A DNA stretch of 8,653 bases from a bacterium (lineage in GTDB: Bacteria > Patescibacteriota > Saccharimonadia > Saccharimonadales > Saccharimonadaceae): assembly GCA_030428585.1 (NCBI GenBank), contig JAUIDL010000027.1, forward strand, positions 1 through 8,653, written 5' to 3'. Positions 1 through 6,239 of this stretch are shown here, piece by piece. The notes under the pieces were generated by a model that made no database searches, was not told where the DNA came from, and saw only the letters and a program-made list of their open reading frames with translations. How positions within the stretch are numbered: the first letter of the stretch is position 1; each line of letters starts with the position of its first letter. The translations under genes and the position numbers were made by a program.

Positions 1-497
1 GTTGGGATGAGCTTTTATCGGTTGACTCCGTTGACCTAGAGACACAAGCACTGCGACTAAGTCAGCAGTGGAGCGATACGCAAATTGCCGAAGCGGTGAC
101 ACTCATACAAGATTTAGCGATGATACGAGCGATTGCCGATAGCATCGACCGAGAACCACCACTGACCGCTGGCCATAACGACGCTCGTCAAACCAACATT
201 GCTTGGCACCAAGACCACGGTGTCCGGCTGGTCGACTGGAGCTGGGCCGATCCGACCCCAGAGAAATCAGATCACACGATGTTTTTAATCGACCTGGCTA
301 AATCAGGAGTCGACATCACTCCTTATAAGCGCCACTTGAATAAACAATTCGCCGTCACCCTGATTGGCTTTTGGCTGGCCCACAGTATGTGGCCAACTCG
401 TGATGGCGATACAACCGTGCGCGAACAACAACTGGCCTCGGCGGTCGCCGCCTGGCGTATCTTACAGCAAGACTTTGGCGCGTCGTTCGGCGACTAA
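1..497 (+). CDS. APH/choline-kinase-like phosphotransferase, 5' end outside the window
   Basis: The frame is open from the first bases of the window with no stop upstream, so this is the C-terminal part (164 visible residues, codons from position 3) of a longer gene. It shows the kinase catalytic loop HNDARQTN (visible residues 58-65), matching the family pattern H-x-D-x4-N, with D60 as the expected catalytic base. VDWSW follows, with D78 in the position of the Mg-binding Asp. This is the arrangement of the aminoglycoside phosphotransferase / choline kinase fold (APH family), which transfers phosphate from ATP to a small hydroxyl substrate. The substrate cannot be told from what is seen, and resistance should not be assumed. 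A GTG at 96 could be taken as a start, but it would remove part of the fold, and the upstream codons read as normal protein. The stop TAA at 495-497 lies inside the 3' end of the convergent CLC gene. Confidence 0.85.
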   Translation, partial: WDELLSVDSVDLETQALRLSQQWSDTQIAEAVTLIQDLAMIRAIADSIDREPPLTAGHNDARQTNIAWHQDHGVRLVDWSWADPTPEKSDHTMFLIDLAKSGVDITPYKRHLNKQFAVTLIGFWLAHSMWPTRDGDTTVREQQLASAVAAWRILQQDFGASFGD

Positions 498-1577
498 CGC
501 ACCGGCGATACCAGCCACAATACCAATCGTCACCCCAAAACTGTCGGTGTAGAGATGAGCAATGGCAACAATCGCCGTCAATGCAAGCACCAACGGAAAG
601 ATCATCCCACCTCGATACCCGACCGCTTTTGACCAAGCCATCACGGCTAATTTCAAAAACGCAATCCACAGCAATCCGCCGATACCGATTGCGGCAGCGC
701 CTTCGAGTAGTGGTGAGATAGCTTGATTCCCCGTAAACTGAATCAGGGTTCCCCCAGCAATATACAAAACGCCGAGGATAGCACCAGCAATCAGGCCGCG
801 GTACCACCAGGCTTTTTGCCACAACTGATCGGTAATTGGCTCGCTAATCCAGGTAAATAATTTCAGCAGATAGGTGATGCCGTACCCCACCGCCGCCATC
901 GCGACCAGCCAGATCAAGCCCTTCGCATCGACAAACCACTCACTTTGCACACTGGCGGTATGTCCCTCACCCGATACCAACCGCAGTACCCAGACCGAAA
1001 CCACTGAAGCAACCGCCGCGAGGACGACAAAGTCGGCCGTCACCTTCAGCTTGAACATCTTGTGTACCAGCAGCAGACCCAACATACCGGTGAAGAACGA
1101 GTTAAAGAAGACGGCGAGCAGCGCCACCAGCCCCAACGCCGAGGCATACTGCATATCACCCTGCTTCGCGCCTGTCACTCGACCACCAATCAGTGCACCT
1201 AGCATTGCGCTGGCTGGCACTAATATCGCCTCAGGTCCTAGCGACGCGCCAGCAAACAATGACAAGAATCCCACCAACAGGACAATGCCAACCTTTTGCA
1301 ACGTCGGTTTCACATTCGTCGCAAGTCCATGCTGCTCGGTGTGTTCTTGTTGTGGATCCAGGTGATGCTGAACAAAGAAATACAGCACCGCGAGGCCCAT
1401 TGCCAATGGAATCACCAACAGCCGCTGGACATCGGTCGCTAGTAGATCATTCCAAACATACTGCGTCGACCAATGGACTGCTGCTTCAAACGCCCAGTAC
1501 ACTAACGCGATAATAATCGCTGTTATGAGCGCTGAAATGAAATGGCGCAGAAATGGTCGTTTCGCGGTATCGGTCAT
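462..1577 (-). CDS. CLC-family chloride channel / H+-Cl- antiporter
   Basis: Predicted integral membrane protein of 371 residues with about ten hydrophobic segments, in the voltage-gated chloride channel (CLC) family, which moves Cl- across the cytoplasmic membrane either passively or in exchange for protons. The segment LGPEAI (E116) aligns with the GREGP filter motif and keeps the gating glutamate, although the R, G and P around it are changed. GYRGGMIFP (320-328) matches the GGxFxP filter motif. No GSGIP-like motif is evident at the N-terminal side, and the protein is shorter than the usual 430-470 residues. I chose the ATG at 1575-1577 (MTDTAK). The frame is open to a TTG at 1613, but that lies in the terminator of the preceding gene, and the ATG at 1589 lies in the probable -10 element. 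No Shine-Dalgarno sequence is visible, so the mRNA is probably leaderless or nearly so. Channel versus antiporter cannot be decided here. Confidence 0.85.
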   Translation of the reverse strand: MTDTAKRPFLRHFISALITAIIIALVYWAFEAAVHWSTQYVWNDLLATDVQRLLVIPLAMGLAVLYFFVQHHLDPQQEHTEQHGLATNVKPTLQKVGIVLLVGFLSLFAGASLGPEAILVPASAMLGALIGGRVTGAKQGDMQYASALGLVALLAVFFNSFFTGMLGLLLVHKMFKLKVTADFVVLAAVASVVSVWVLRLVSGEGHTASVQSEWFVDAKGLIWLVAMAAVGYGITYLLKLFTWISEPITDQLWQKAWWYRGLIAGAILGVLYIAGGTLIQFTGNQAISPLLEGAAAIGIGGLLWIAFLKLAVMAWSKAVGYRGGMIFPLVLALTAIVAIAHLYTDSFGVTIGIVAGIAGALVAERRAKVLL

Positions 1578-1586
1578 TGTTATTAC

Positions 1587-1614
1587 CATATACCAACGGC
1601 AGTGTTCGTGCAAA
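1587..1614 (-). promoter_or_regulatory. Predicted promoter of the CLC gene
   Basis: On the minus strand TTTGCA (1609-1614) and TATATG (1587-1592) are separated by 16 bp. The -10 ends 9 nt before the ATG at 1577, so transcription would begin at or within a few bases of the start codon. The -35 overlaps the T-tract of the helicase terminator. The hexamers are imperfect, so this is a moderate prediction. Confidence 0.4.
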
Positions 1615-1638
1615 AAAGCGCCGAATGATTCGGCGCTT
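1612..1638 (-). terminator. Rho-independent terminator of the helicase gene
   Basis: A perfect 9-bp GC-rich stem (1617-1625 with 1629-1637) closes a 3-nt loop and is followed on the minus strand by six T (1612-1617). It starts 12 nt after the helicase stop codon. This is the strongest intrinsic terminator in the window. Confidence 0.9.
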
Positions 1639-1649
1639 GTTACTGTCTA

Positions 1650-2882
1650 TTATCGGTGCTCGACAAATGTCAGGGCTTTGCCGGTCGCAGTACCGCGACC
1701 AGTTCGACCAATGCGGTGGACATAGTCTTCATAGGTTGCCGGTTGATCAAAGTTGATCACGTGACTGACATTCGGAATATCCAGTCCACGGGCCGCGACA
1801 TCGGTCGCCACCATGACACGGGCTTGATTGTTCTTGAACGATCGCAGGGCGCGTTGTCGTTGCGACTGCGACTTGTTACCGTGAATCGCCACTGAACTAA
1901 TGCCTTGTTTTTCCAAGTTATCAGACAAACGCTGGACACCGTACTTGGTCTCGCCAAACAGCAACACTTTTTCAAATTCGTCCTGGCCAAGCAGTTCCAG
2001 CAGTTTTGCGAGCTTTTCTTCTTTGTTTGCCGCAACAACGACGTCTTGATCGACGCGTTCGCTGGTGTCAGCGGTGCGAACTGATACGGTCACAGGATCT
2101 TTCAAAAAGTCTTCCGTTAGTTTCTGAATCGATGGCGTTATCGTTGCACTAAAGAACAGTGTCTGGCGTTGTGGTGACAATTGTCCCACAATCATACGGA
2201 TGTCGTTAATAAAGCCCATGTCGAGCATACGATCGGCTTCGTCCAGCACTAATGTCGTAACAGTCTTTAGTGGCAATTGACCCCTTTTCATCAAGTCCAT
2301 CATCCGTCCCGGAGTCCCGATAACGACGTGGGGGCCACGACGAAGTTGAGCAATCTGACGCTCGATGTTTGCCCCACCAACCAACAAGGTCGAGTACAGT
2401 TTCATACCGCGTGAAAAATCACGGAATTGTTCATCAATTTGCTGAGCCAGCTCGCGAGTTGGTGCAATCACCAATACAGACAGTAAGTCTCGGTTAGCAC
2501 TCAGTTTCTCAATAATCGGCAGCAAGAAGGCTGCTGTTTTACCCGTACCGGTGTTTGCTAGACCGATGACGTCACGACCTTCCAAAAGGTGTGGGATAGA
2601 TTGGTCTTGAATCGCGCTTGGGGTAATGTAGCCCTTTGCGGCGATGTTGCCGTGCAGTTGTTGACTAAACGGAAAGTCACTAAATTGGTGCGTCGCGGCG
2701 TATGGTGTTTCAACACCAGTCACCGTGGCGCGGTTAATGAATTTACTTGGGTGGATTGCCGCGCCTTTAAAGCGTTTGTTCTGTTGAGGACGGCGGTTGT
2801 GTGGTCGGTTCGGTCGGAATGATCGCGTGCCACTGTTTGGGCGCCCACCGGTTCGTGGACGTCGTGAAGGCTGGTAAGCCAT
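1650..2882 (-). CDS. DEAD-box ATP-dependent RNA helicase
   Basis: 410 residues with the full DEAD-box motif set in order: Q motif (F67 ... Q92), motif I ANTGTGKT (109-116), Ia PTRELAQ (141-147), Ib TPGR (190-193), II DEAD (214-217), III SAT (245-247), V ATDVAARGLD (359-368) and VI HRIGRTGR (389-396). It is an ATP-dependent RNA unwinding or remodelling enzyme of the RhlE/DeaD type, expected to act in ribosome assembly, RNA decay or cold adaptation. The basic, Arg/Pro/Asn-rich tail that usually sits at the C-terminus is here at the N-terminus (residues 1-40), followed by HPSKFIN (44-50). The protein ends only 14 residues after motif VI, with almost no C-terminal extension. The ATG at 2880-2882 is preceded by an AGAAAGG ribosome binding site about 10 nt upstream. 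It has its own promoter and a leader of about 90 nt. Which paralogue this is cannot be assigned. Confidence 0.95.
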   Translation of the reverse strand: MAYQPSRRPRTGGRPNSGTRSFRPNRPHNRRPQQNKRFKGAAIHPSKFINRATVTGVETPYAATHQFSDFPFSQQLHGNIAAKGYITPSAIQDQSIPHLLEGRDVIGLANTGTGKTAAFLLPIIEKLSANRDLLSVLVIAPTRELAQQIDEQFRDFSRGMKLYSTLLVGGANIERQIAQLRRGPHVVIGTPGRMMDLMKRGQLPLKTVTTLVLDEADRMLDMGFINDIRMIVGQLSPQRQTLFFSATITPSIQKLTEDFLKDPVTVSVRTADTSERVDQDVVVAANKEEKLAKLLELLGQDEFEKVLLFGETKYGVQRLSDNLEKQGISSVAIHGNKSQSQRQRALRSFKNNQARVMVATDVAARGLDIPNVSHVINFDQPATYEDYVHRIGRTGRGTATGKALTFVEHR

Positions 2883-2981
2883 AAGTAATAGGCCTTTCTG
2901 GTCTAAATTAGTATCGCTGCAGACGAACAGCGGTACCTATATTTCCTTTATAAGCGGTATCCATTCGGATGCAATAGGTTA

Positions 2982-3010
2982 ATTATAGCACAAAATTATT
3001 AAAATGTACA
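2982..3010 (-). promoter_or_regulatory. Predicted extended -10 promoter of the helicase gene
   Basis: On the minus strand TGTACA (3005-3010), a 17-bp spacer and TATAAT (2982-2987), with TG one base upstream of the -10 (TGCTATAAT). This is the best sigma-70-type promoter in the window. It implies a start near 2975 and a leader of about 90 nt that contains a short hairpin (CGCTG/CAGCG) before the ribosome binding site. Confidence 0.8.
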
Positions 3011-3036
3011 TAGGTATAAGCAATTTCGCGGCAAAA

Positions 3037-3960
3037 CTATTGGATTTTGCGTCGTGGCTTGACGGGCCGTTTTTTCGTCGGCTCTTCGACGGTTTCGGCC
3101 ACTTCGTCATCAGTCACCACGTCATCGATAACTTCATCCTGCGCCGTAATCGTTTCGCCCAAGGTGTAGACATACGCCACATCACCCGACGTCAAAATAA
3201 ACTGGGTTGACTGCGTATCCAGAGTTGACGCAATAATCGGTGCTTTCAACTCTTCTTCCAGGTTCAAAATGTCATCAAAACTACCGACTGGCACCACTTG
3301 TTTACCCTTAAAGGTAACTCGGCGACCCGCTTTGATGATAATGCCTTCGTGGTAGCGATAAATTCGTTCGAGTTCGCGTTGGTACTGACTCTTAAACAGT
3401 TGCTTGCGCAGTCCGAACAGAATAGCAAAACAGCCAACCAGGAACAGCACAGCTGCCGTTGCTAACAAGCTATAGCGAATCACGGTCGCTGTTTGATCGG
3501 CTCCCACCGATGGCAGGACTTCTTTTTCGATGTCTTTTTCATACGCCACCGCGGGTTGGTAAATCTGCATATTCAGTGGCACCGTCACCCGAGATTTTTG
3601 CGTCTCGCTAAACGGACTACCTTCGTACGTTCCCCGAACGGTCACAACCATTTCCACATAGGCTTCAGTATTCACCGGCAGACCAAGGCCGGTTCGGAAT
3701 TGCTCGGCCATTTCACGATACTCTTGATACGGAATGGTAGCCGATTGCTCGATCGAGAAATCACCGTTGCCGCTGGTTCGGGTAATCGGTCGAATGATAT
3801 CAAAATGCTCTGTCCAGACATTTGAAACGCCGTCGTTGCCCTCGAGGCCATAGACACTGCGCACCGTTGCTTGAACACTATAGGTATAATCGACATCTTG
3901 CACGGCATTCCCGCTGTAATCATAGGAGAATTTCGTGTCGACCGAATTCGTTAATTCCAT
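3037..3960 (-). CDS. DUF5305-type single-pass membrane protein, 5'-truncated
   Basis: 307 residues from the ATG at 3960. Residues up to about 155 form a beta-rich extracytoplasmic region (SVDTKFSYDY, YTYSVQATVRS, alternating hydrophobic strands, VTVPL). One transmembrane helix follows (about 163-186), then a cytoplasmic basic stretch and a small domain with the VGSFDDILNLEEELKAPII pattern typical of DUF5305. The tail is acidic and ends with a basic KKRPVKPRRK stretch. DUF5305 proteins are often found next to signal peptidase I genes and have no established function. Members normally have an additional N-terminal membrane helix and a longer extracellular part. Here the frame is closed by TGA at 3973-3975, right where composition changes and a recombinase remnant begins, so the first part of the gene has been lost. 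Without a signal sequence it may be mis-inserted or not made, and no promoter or ribosome binding site is apparent before it. Most likely a gene remnant. Confidence 0.7.
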   Translation of the reverse strand: MELTNSVDTKFSYDYSGNAVQDVDYTYSVQATVRSVYGLEGNDGVSNVWTEHFDIIRPITRTSGNGDFSIEQSATIPYQEYREMAEQFRTGLGLPVNTEAYVEMVVTVRGTYEGSPFSETQKSRVTVPLNMQIYQPAVAYEKDIEKEVLPSVGADQTATVIRYSLLATAAVLFLVGCFAILFGLRKQLFKSQYQRELERIYRYHEGIIIKAGRRVTFKGKQVVPVGSFDDILNLEEELKAPIIASTLDTQSTQFILTSGDVAYVYTLGETITAQDEVIDDVVTDDEVAETVEEPTKKRPVKPRRKIQ

Positions 3961-4353
3961 CAAATATGCGGATCATCGCTTGTTGGCGAGCAAAAGCTAC
4001 GAAAAAGAAAAGATGGATCGGTTCGAGAACATGTTTATTATCACTGCTCTAGGCAAGTTGATCGTAACTGTAAAGAATTGTTTGCGCGCGAGAGTGATAT
4101 TATTGACCAGCTTTATGAAATGAGAGATGAATTAGTTCCTAATTTGGCAATCGTTGAACCGGGGCTGAGAAAAGCTATTAGTAAAGTAGCCGATATATCA
4201 AGTTTGTCTGAGGGAGAGGCATTTAGAAACTACACAAAATATGTCCTTTATCATGGAACAAAGTTCGAGAAAACCCAGCTAGTACGAAATGTTGCATTAA
4301 AACTTACACTTCATGACCGGAAAATTAAGATCCAAAACGAGCGCAATAATTGA
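3961..4353 (+). pseudogene. C-terminal remnant of a large serine recombinase (zinc-ribbon domain onward)
   Basis: Reading this frame from 3961 gives QICGSSLVGEQKLRKRKDG, then VYYHCSRQVDRNC, then an E/D-rich helical stretch to the TGA at 4351-4353. CG..L.G..K.(R)K.G...YYHC......C is the pattern of the recombinase zinc beta-ribbon domain found near the C-terminus of large serine integrases. The second Cys of the first CxxC pair is present (codon 3967-3969). The codon where the first Cys should be (3958-3960, CAT) already belongs to the neighbouring DUF5305 gene. The resolvase catalytic domain and the recombinase domain, normally more than 300 residues, are missing. There is no start codon at the break. 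A TTG at 4078 would give only a 91-residue coiled-coil piece without the Cys motif. So this is a non-functional fragment that marks the block as mobile DNA. It converges on the DUF2130 gene with 19 bp between the stops. Confidence 0.75.
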
Positions 4354-4372
4354 TTTGCGTTCTGCATTAATC

Positions 4373-5581
4373 CTACTTTATGTTTTTAAGTTCGTCGAAC
4401 TTCAATTGCATTGTAGGATTGCCCTTTGTCAATTTCTTGATTGTTAGATCTTGCGCCTTGTCGTTTGCTAACCGCAGGTTATTCTCAGATGACACTAAAG
4501 CCGCCTTTGTTTTTTCAAGCTGTTTAATGGTCTTGTCAATGCCATCAATAGCATCACTAAACTTTCTGCTCGCCAGATCGTAATTACGAGCAAAGCCGTC
4601 CTTAAACTTCTCCATGTTATCTTCAAAGTTAGTGATATCAATATTTTGTGCTCTTACTACTGCAAGTTCTGCTTTGTACTTCATGGAGTTAAGTGCAGCA
4701 TTTCGCAGTACCGTAATCATCGGAATAAAGAATTGGGGTCGAATAACGTATGTCTTGGGGAATTTATGTGACATATCAACAATGCCTGTATTATACAGCT
4801 CGTTTTCAGACTCTAACAAACTAACGAGAACTGCGTACTCACAGCCTTTTTTATTCCGATCAGCGTCAAGCTTTGCTAAAAAGTCTTCATTCTTATGTTT
4901 TGTTGCAGTCTCGTCACCTTCATTCTTCATCTCGAACATGATCGATATGATTTCGTTGCCCGCCTCGTCATTCTCTCGATAGATATAATCGCCCTTCGTG
5001 CCAGAAGATGAATCGTTATCTTTCTCAAAATATGCATTTCGAAAGGCTGTAGCCCGCAGCTTATTGAACTCTACCTCGCAGTGCTGTTCAAGCGTCTCGC
5101 CAACCATCTTAGTGGATAGCTTTGCTTTCAAATCCTTGTAGTATAGGATCATCTCGTCTTTAGACTTTAATTCCGATTCATACTTTTCTCTTAAAGACGA
5201 CTCGACTATCTTCTGCTCATTCTCTTTATTCTCAAGCTTGTTCGCTAATTCATCACGTTCTTTTTCTACTTTATTAAGTGCTTCGGAAATCGCAAGTTTA
5301 GTTTCTGTTCCCGTAGACTGCAGCTTTGCTTCAAGTCTAGCGATTTCTCCACTTTTTTCCGCTGCAACCTTATCTTTTTCGGCCAAATCAGACAGAAGTT
5401 GATTTTTTACCCGTTCTTCAGCAAGCTTAATAGCGCTTTCTTTGTCCTTTTCAGCTGCTAACAAACGATCATGTAGCTCCTCGTTAAACTCGTGATTGCG
5501 AACCTGCTTTAAAATATCAGCATAGCCAGCTTCATCTATCTTAAAAGCCTTTTTACAGTGTGGACAAATTATCTCGTTCAT
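4373..5581 (-). CDS. DUF2130-family predicted nuclease with N-terminal coiled coil
   Basis: 402 residues. The N-terminus carries CPHCKKAF (C6, C9), half of a zinc-knuckle-like motif. Residues 25-155 form a long Lys/Glu-rich coiled coil, and the C-terminal half is the DUF2130 domain. In that domain GETLE (161-165), GTKGDYIY with D198, and FEMKNE with E217 and K219 fit the D...ExK pattern of PD-(D/E)xK nucleases. Coiled coil plus nuclease-like domain recalls RmuC, but the family's role is unproven. A second helical region (about 320-380) follows the nuclease core. The length is normal for the family and the gene looks intact. The ATG at 5579-5581 has no Shine-Dalgarno, but a TATAAT ends 6 nt upstream, so the mRNA is probably leaderless. 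It diverges from the WYL-like gene with 62 bp between starts and sits in the AT-rich island. DNA processing or defence are reasonable guesses only. Confidence 0.88.
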   Translation of the reverse strand: MNEIICPHCKKAFKIDEAGYADILKQVRNHEFNEELHDRLLAAEKDKESAIKLAEERVKNQLLSDLAEKDKVAAEKSGEIARLEAKLQSTGTETKLAISEALNKVEKERDELANKLENKENEQKIVESSLREKYESELKSKDEMILYYKDLKAKLSTKMVGETLEQHCEVEFNKLRATAFRNAYFEKDNDSSSGTKGDYIYRENDEAGNEIISIMFEMKNEGDETATKHKNEDFLAKLDADRNKKGCEYAVLVSLLESENELYNTGIVDMSHKFPKTYVIRPQFFIPMITVLRNAALNSMKYKAELAVVRAQNIDITNFEDNMEKFKDGFARNYDLASRKFSDAIDGIDKTIKQLEKTKAALVSSENNLRLANDKAQDLTIKKLTKGNPTMQLKFDELKNIK

Positions 5582-5587
5582 ACCGTT

Positions 5588-5593
5588 ATTATA
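5588..5593 (-). promoter_or_regulatory. -10 element of the DUF2130 gene (predicted leaderless start)
   Basis: TATAAT on the minus strand, with 6 nt to the ATG at 5581. No good -35 is seen at 16 to 18 bp; that position falls in the direct repeat at 5607-5630, which may mean activator dependence or blocking by a repressor. Confidence 0.5.
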
Positions 5594-5603
5594 CAGCTAG
5601 GAG

Positions 5604-5609
5604 TATAAT
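5604..5609 (+). promoter_or_regulatory. -10 element of the WYL-like gene
   Basis: TATAAT on the plus strand, 34 nt before the ATG at 5644, leaving a leader of about 28 nt with a strong ribosome binding site. No good -35 is seen. It is the mirror image of the minus-strand -10 at 5588-5593 (ATTATAC / GTATAAT, 8 bp between), so the two promoters overlap and should exclude each other. Confidence 0.4.
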
Positions 5610-5630
5610 AAGTTACAGGAAATAAGTTAC
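5607..5630 (+). repeat. Perfect 10-bp direct repeat, possible operator
   Basis: AATAAGTTAC occurs at 5607-5616 and again at 5621-5630 with AGGA between (14-bp period). It begins in the -10 of the WYL-like gene, runs up to its ribosome binding site, and covers the -35 region of the divergent DUF2130 gene. This is a position where a bound regulator could control both genes. Confidence 0.6.
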
Positions 5631-5643
5631 GGAGGAGCCCGTC

Positions 5644-5985
5644 ATGAATAATATAGATATCCTAAAAAAAGCAATAGAGTCAAAGAAGCCTATCTCGTAT
5701 GAATACATTAAGCCCGGTAAAACCCCTGGTCGTCGCACTGGTGACCCTTACGCTGTCTTTGTATTTACTGCGAAAGACGGGACACAAAGTACCAAGCTTC
5801 ATGTAGTTCAAACGTCCGGAGTGTCCGACTCGAGCGATCGACAGCCTCTGCCAAGTTTCCGCACTCACGAGGTCGAACTACTATCGAATATAACGATTTT
5901 AGATAGTGAGCCGAATTTTACGCCCAATCACCCAGACTACAACCCGAATTGGGAAAAATACGACAACGTTATTGCTCAAGCCTAA
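5644..5985 (+). CDS. Small WYL-like domain protein, function unknown
   Basis: 113 residues, intact, with GGAGGAG (5631-5637) ending 6 nt before the ATG, the best ribosome binding site in the window. The pattern resembles a stand-alone WYL/SH3-like beta barrel: AIESKKPISYEY at the start, GDPYAVFVF, then VVQTSGVSDSS, SFRTHEVELLSNITIL, and a C-terminal PNHPDYNPNWEKY. WYL domains sense ligands (often nucleotides or nucleic acid) in transcription regulators and CRISPR or defence accessory proteins. There is no helix-turn-helix here, so it is not an obvious repressor by itself. The assignment to WYL is by eye and moderate; the family may be separate. It diverges from the DUF2130 gene, shares a compact control region with it and ends before a strong hairpin. 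Confidence 0.82.
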   Translation: MNNIDILKKAIESKKPISYEYIKPGKTPGRRTGDPYAVFVFTAKDGTQSTKLHVVQTSGVSDSSDRQPLPSFRTHEVELLSNITILDSEPNFTPNHPDYNPNWEKYDNVIAQA

Positions 5986-6013
5986 GTCATATCGCTAGCC
6001 TAATACGTCTACA

Positions 6014-6047
6014 ATAAAATAACGACAGAAGTGTGTCGTTATTTTAT
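6014..6047. terminator. Bidirectional hairpin terminator between the WYL-like gene and tRNA-Gln
   Basis: A perfect 13-bp stem (6014-6026 with 6035-6047) and 8-nt loop. The core is AACGAC/GTCGTT, with A/T runs at the base that give a U-rich 3' side on either strand. It lies 29 nt after the WYL-like stop codon and 61 nt past the tRNA 3' end, so it can end both convergent transcripts. Confidence 0.75.
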
Positions 6048-6107
6048 ATTGAAGTTTGTTGTGTGATAAAAACCGGTAACCACTCCGATCACCTTTAGTG
6101 CAATACG

Positions 6108-6182
6108 TGGCTGGGATGGAGGGATTCGAACCCCCGAATGCCAGGACCAAAACCTGGTGCCTTACCACTTGGCCACATCCCA
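6108..6182 (-). tRNA. tRNA-Gln (anticodon UUG), CCA encoded
   Basis: Read on the minus strand, it folds as a complete cloverleaf. The 7-bp acceptor stem is TGGGATG/CATCCCA with the U1-A72 pair typical of tRNA-Gln. The D stem is GCC/GGC, and the anticodon stem is CCAGG/CCTGG with loop TTTTGGT (anticodon TTG). The variable loop has 5 nt, the T arm has loop TTCGAAT, the discriminator base is G, and CCA is encoded (plus-strand tgg at 6108-6110). 72 nt plus CCA is the normal length. It has its own promoter. Its 3' end faces the AT-rich island. Confidence 0.97.
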
Positions 6183-6197
6183 TTAACGCACTTAGGC

Positions 6198-6226
6198 ATT
6201 GTACACTAACTGGGGTAATCGCTCAA
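6198..6226 (-). promoter_or_regulatory. Promoter of tRNA-Gln
   Basis: On the minus strand TTGAGC (6221-6226), a 17-bp spacer and TACAAT (6198-6203). The -10 ends 15 nt before the mature tRNA 5' end, leaving a 5' leader of about 8 nt for RNase P removal. Confidence 0.7.
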
Positions 6227-6239
6227 GTGGTGAAACCGC

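Larger units (their letters stand above)
3961..6107. mobile_element. AT-rich genomic island remnant between a truncated DUF5305 gene and tRNA-Gln
   Basis: By eye the block is clearly richer in A+T than both flanks. It holds a serine recombinase remnant, a DUF2130 gene and a small WYL-like gene. Its right edge lies next to the 3' end of tRNA-Gln, a frequent integration site, and its left edge cuts two reading frames. I found no repeat of the tRNA 3' end at the left edge, so the exact right boundary and the mechanism are inferred. It could also be the product of a deletion after integration. Confidence 0.5.

Noticed and set aside
874..1513. Plus-strand open frames inside the CLC gene
   Set aside because: Antisense shadows rich in Thr/Ser/Pro without motifs; the minus strand encodes a recognisable membrane protein.
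1575..1613. Longer CLC start at TTG 1613 or ATG 1589
   Set aside because: The TTG lies in the T-tract of the helicase terminator and the ATG at 1589 lies in the likely -10 element. The ATG at 1577 fits the promoter spacing.
3973..3975. UGA recoded as glycine, as in Gracilibacteria/Absconditabacteria
   Set aside because: Reading TGA at 3973 through as sense only reaches a TAG a few codons later, and the other genes use GGN for glycine with no internal TGA.
3935..4123. A plus-strand reading frame starting ATG at 3935
   Set aside because: It overlaps the DUF5305 3'-to-5' coding sequence and the recombinase frame, and has no motif or ribosome binding site.
4342..4359. Hairpin CGCAA/TTGCG between the recombinase remnant and DUF2130 as a terminator
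   Set aside because: The stem is only 5 bp with an 8-nt loop and no T-run on either side, too weak to call.
6108..6182. A duplicated tRNA-Gln 3' end as an att site at the left island edge
   Set aside because: I looked for the T-arm/acceptor sequence around 3940-4050 and found only GTTCGA, which is too short to count.
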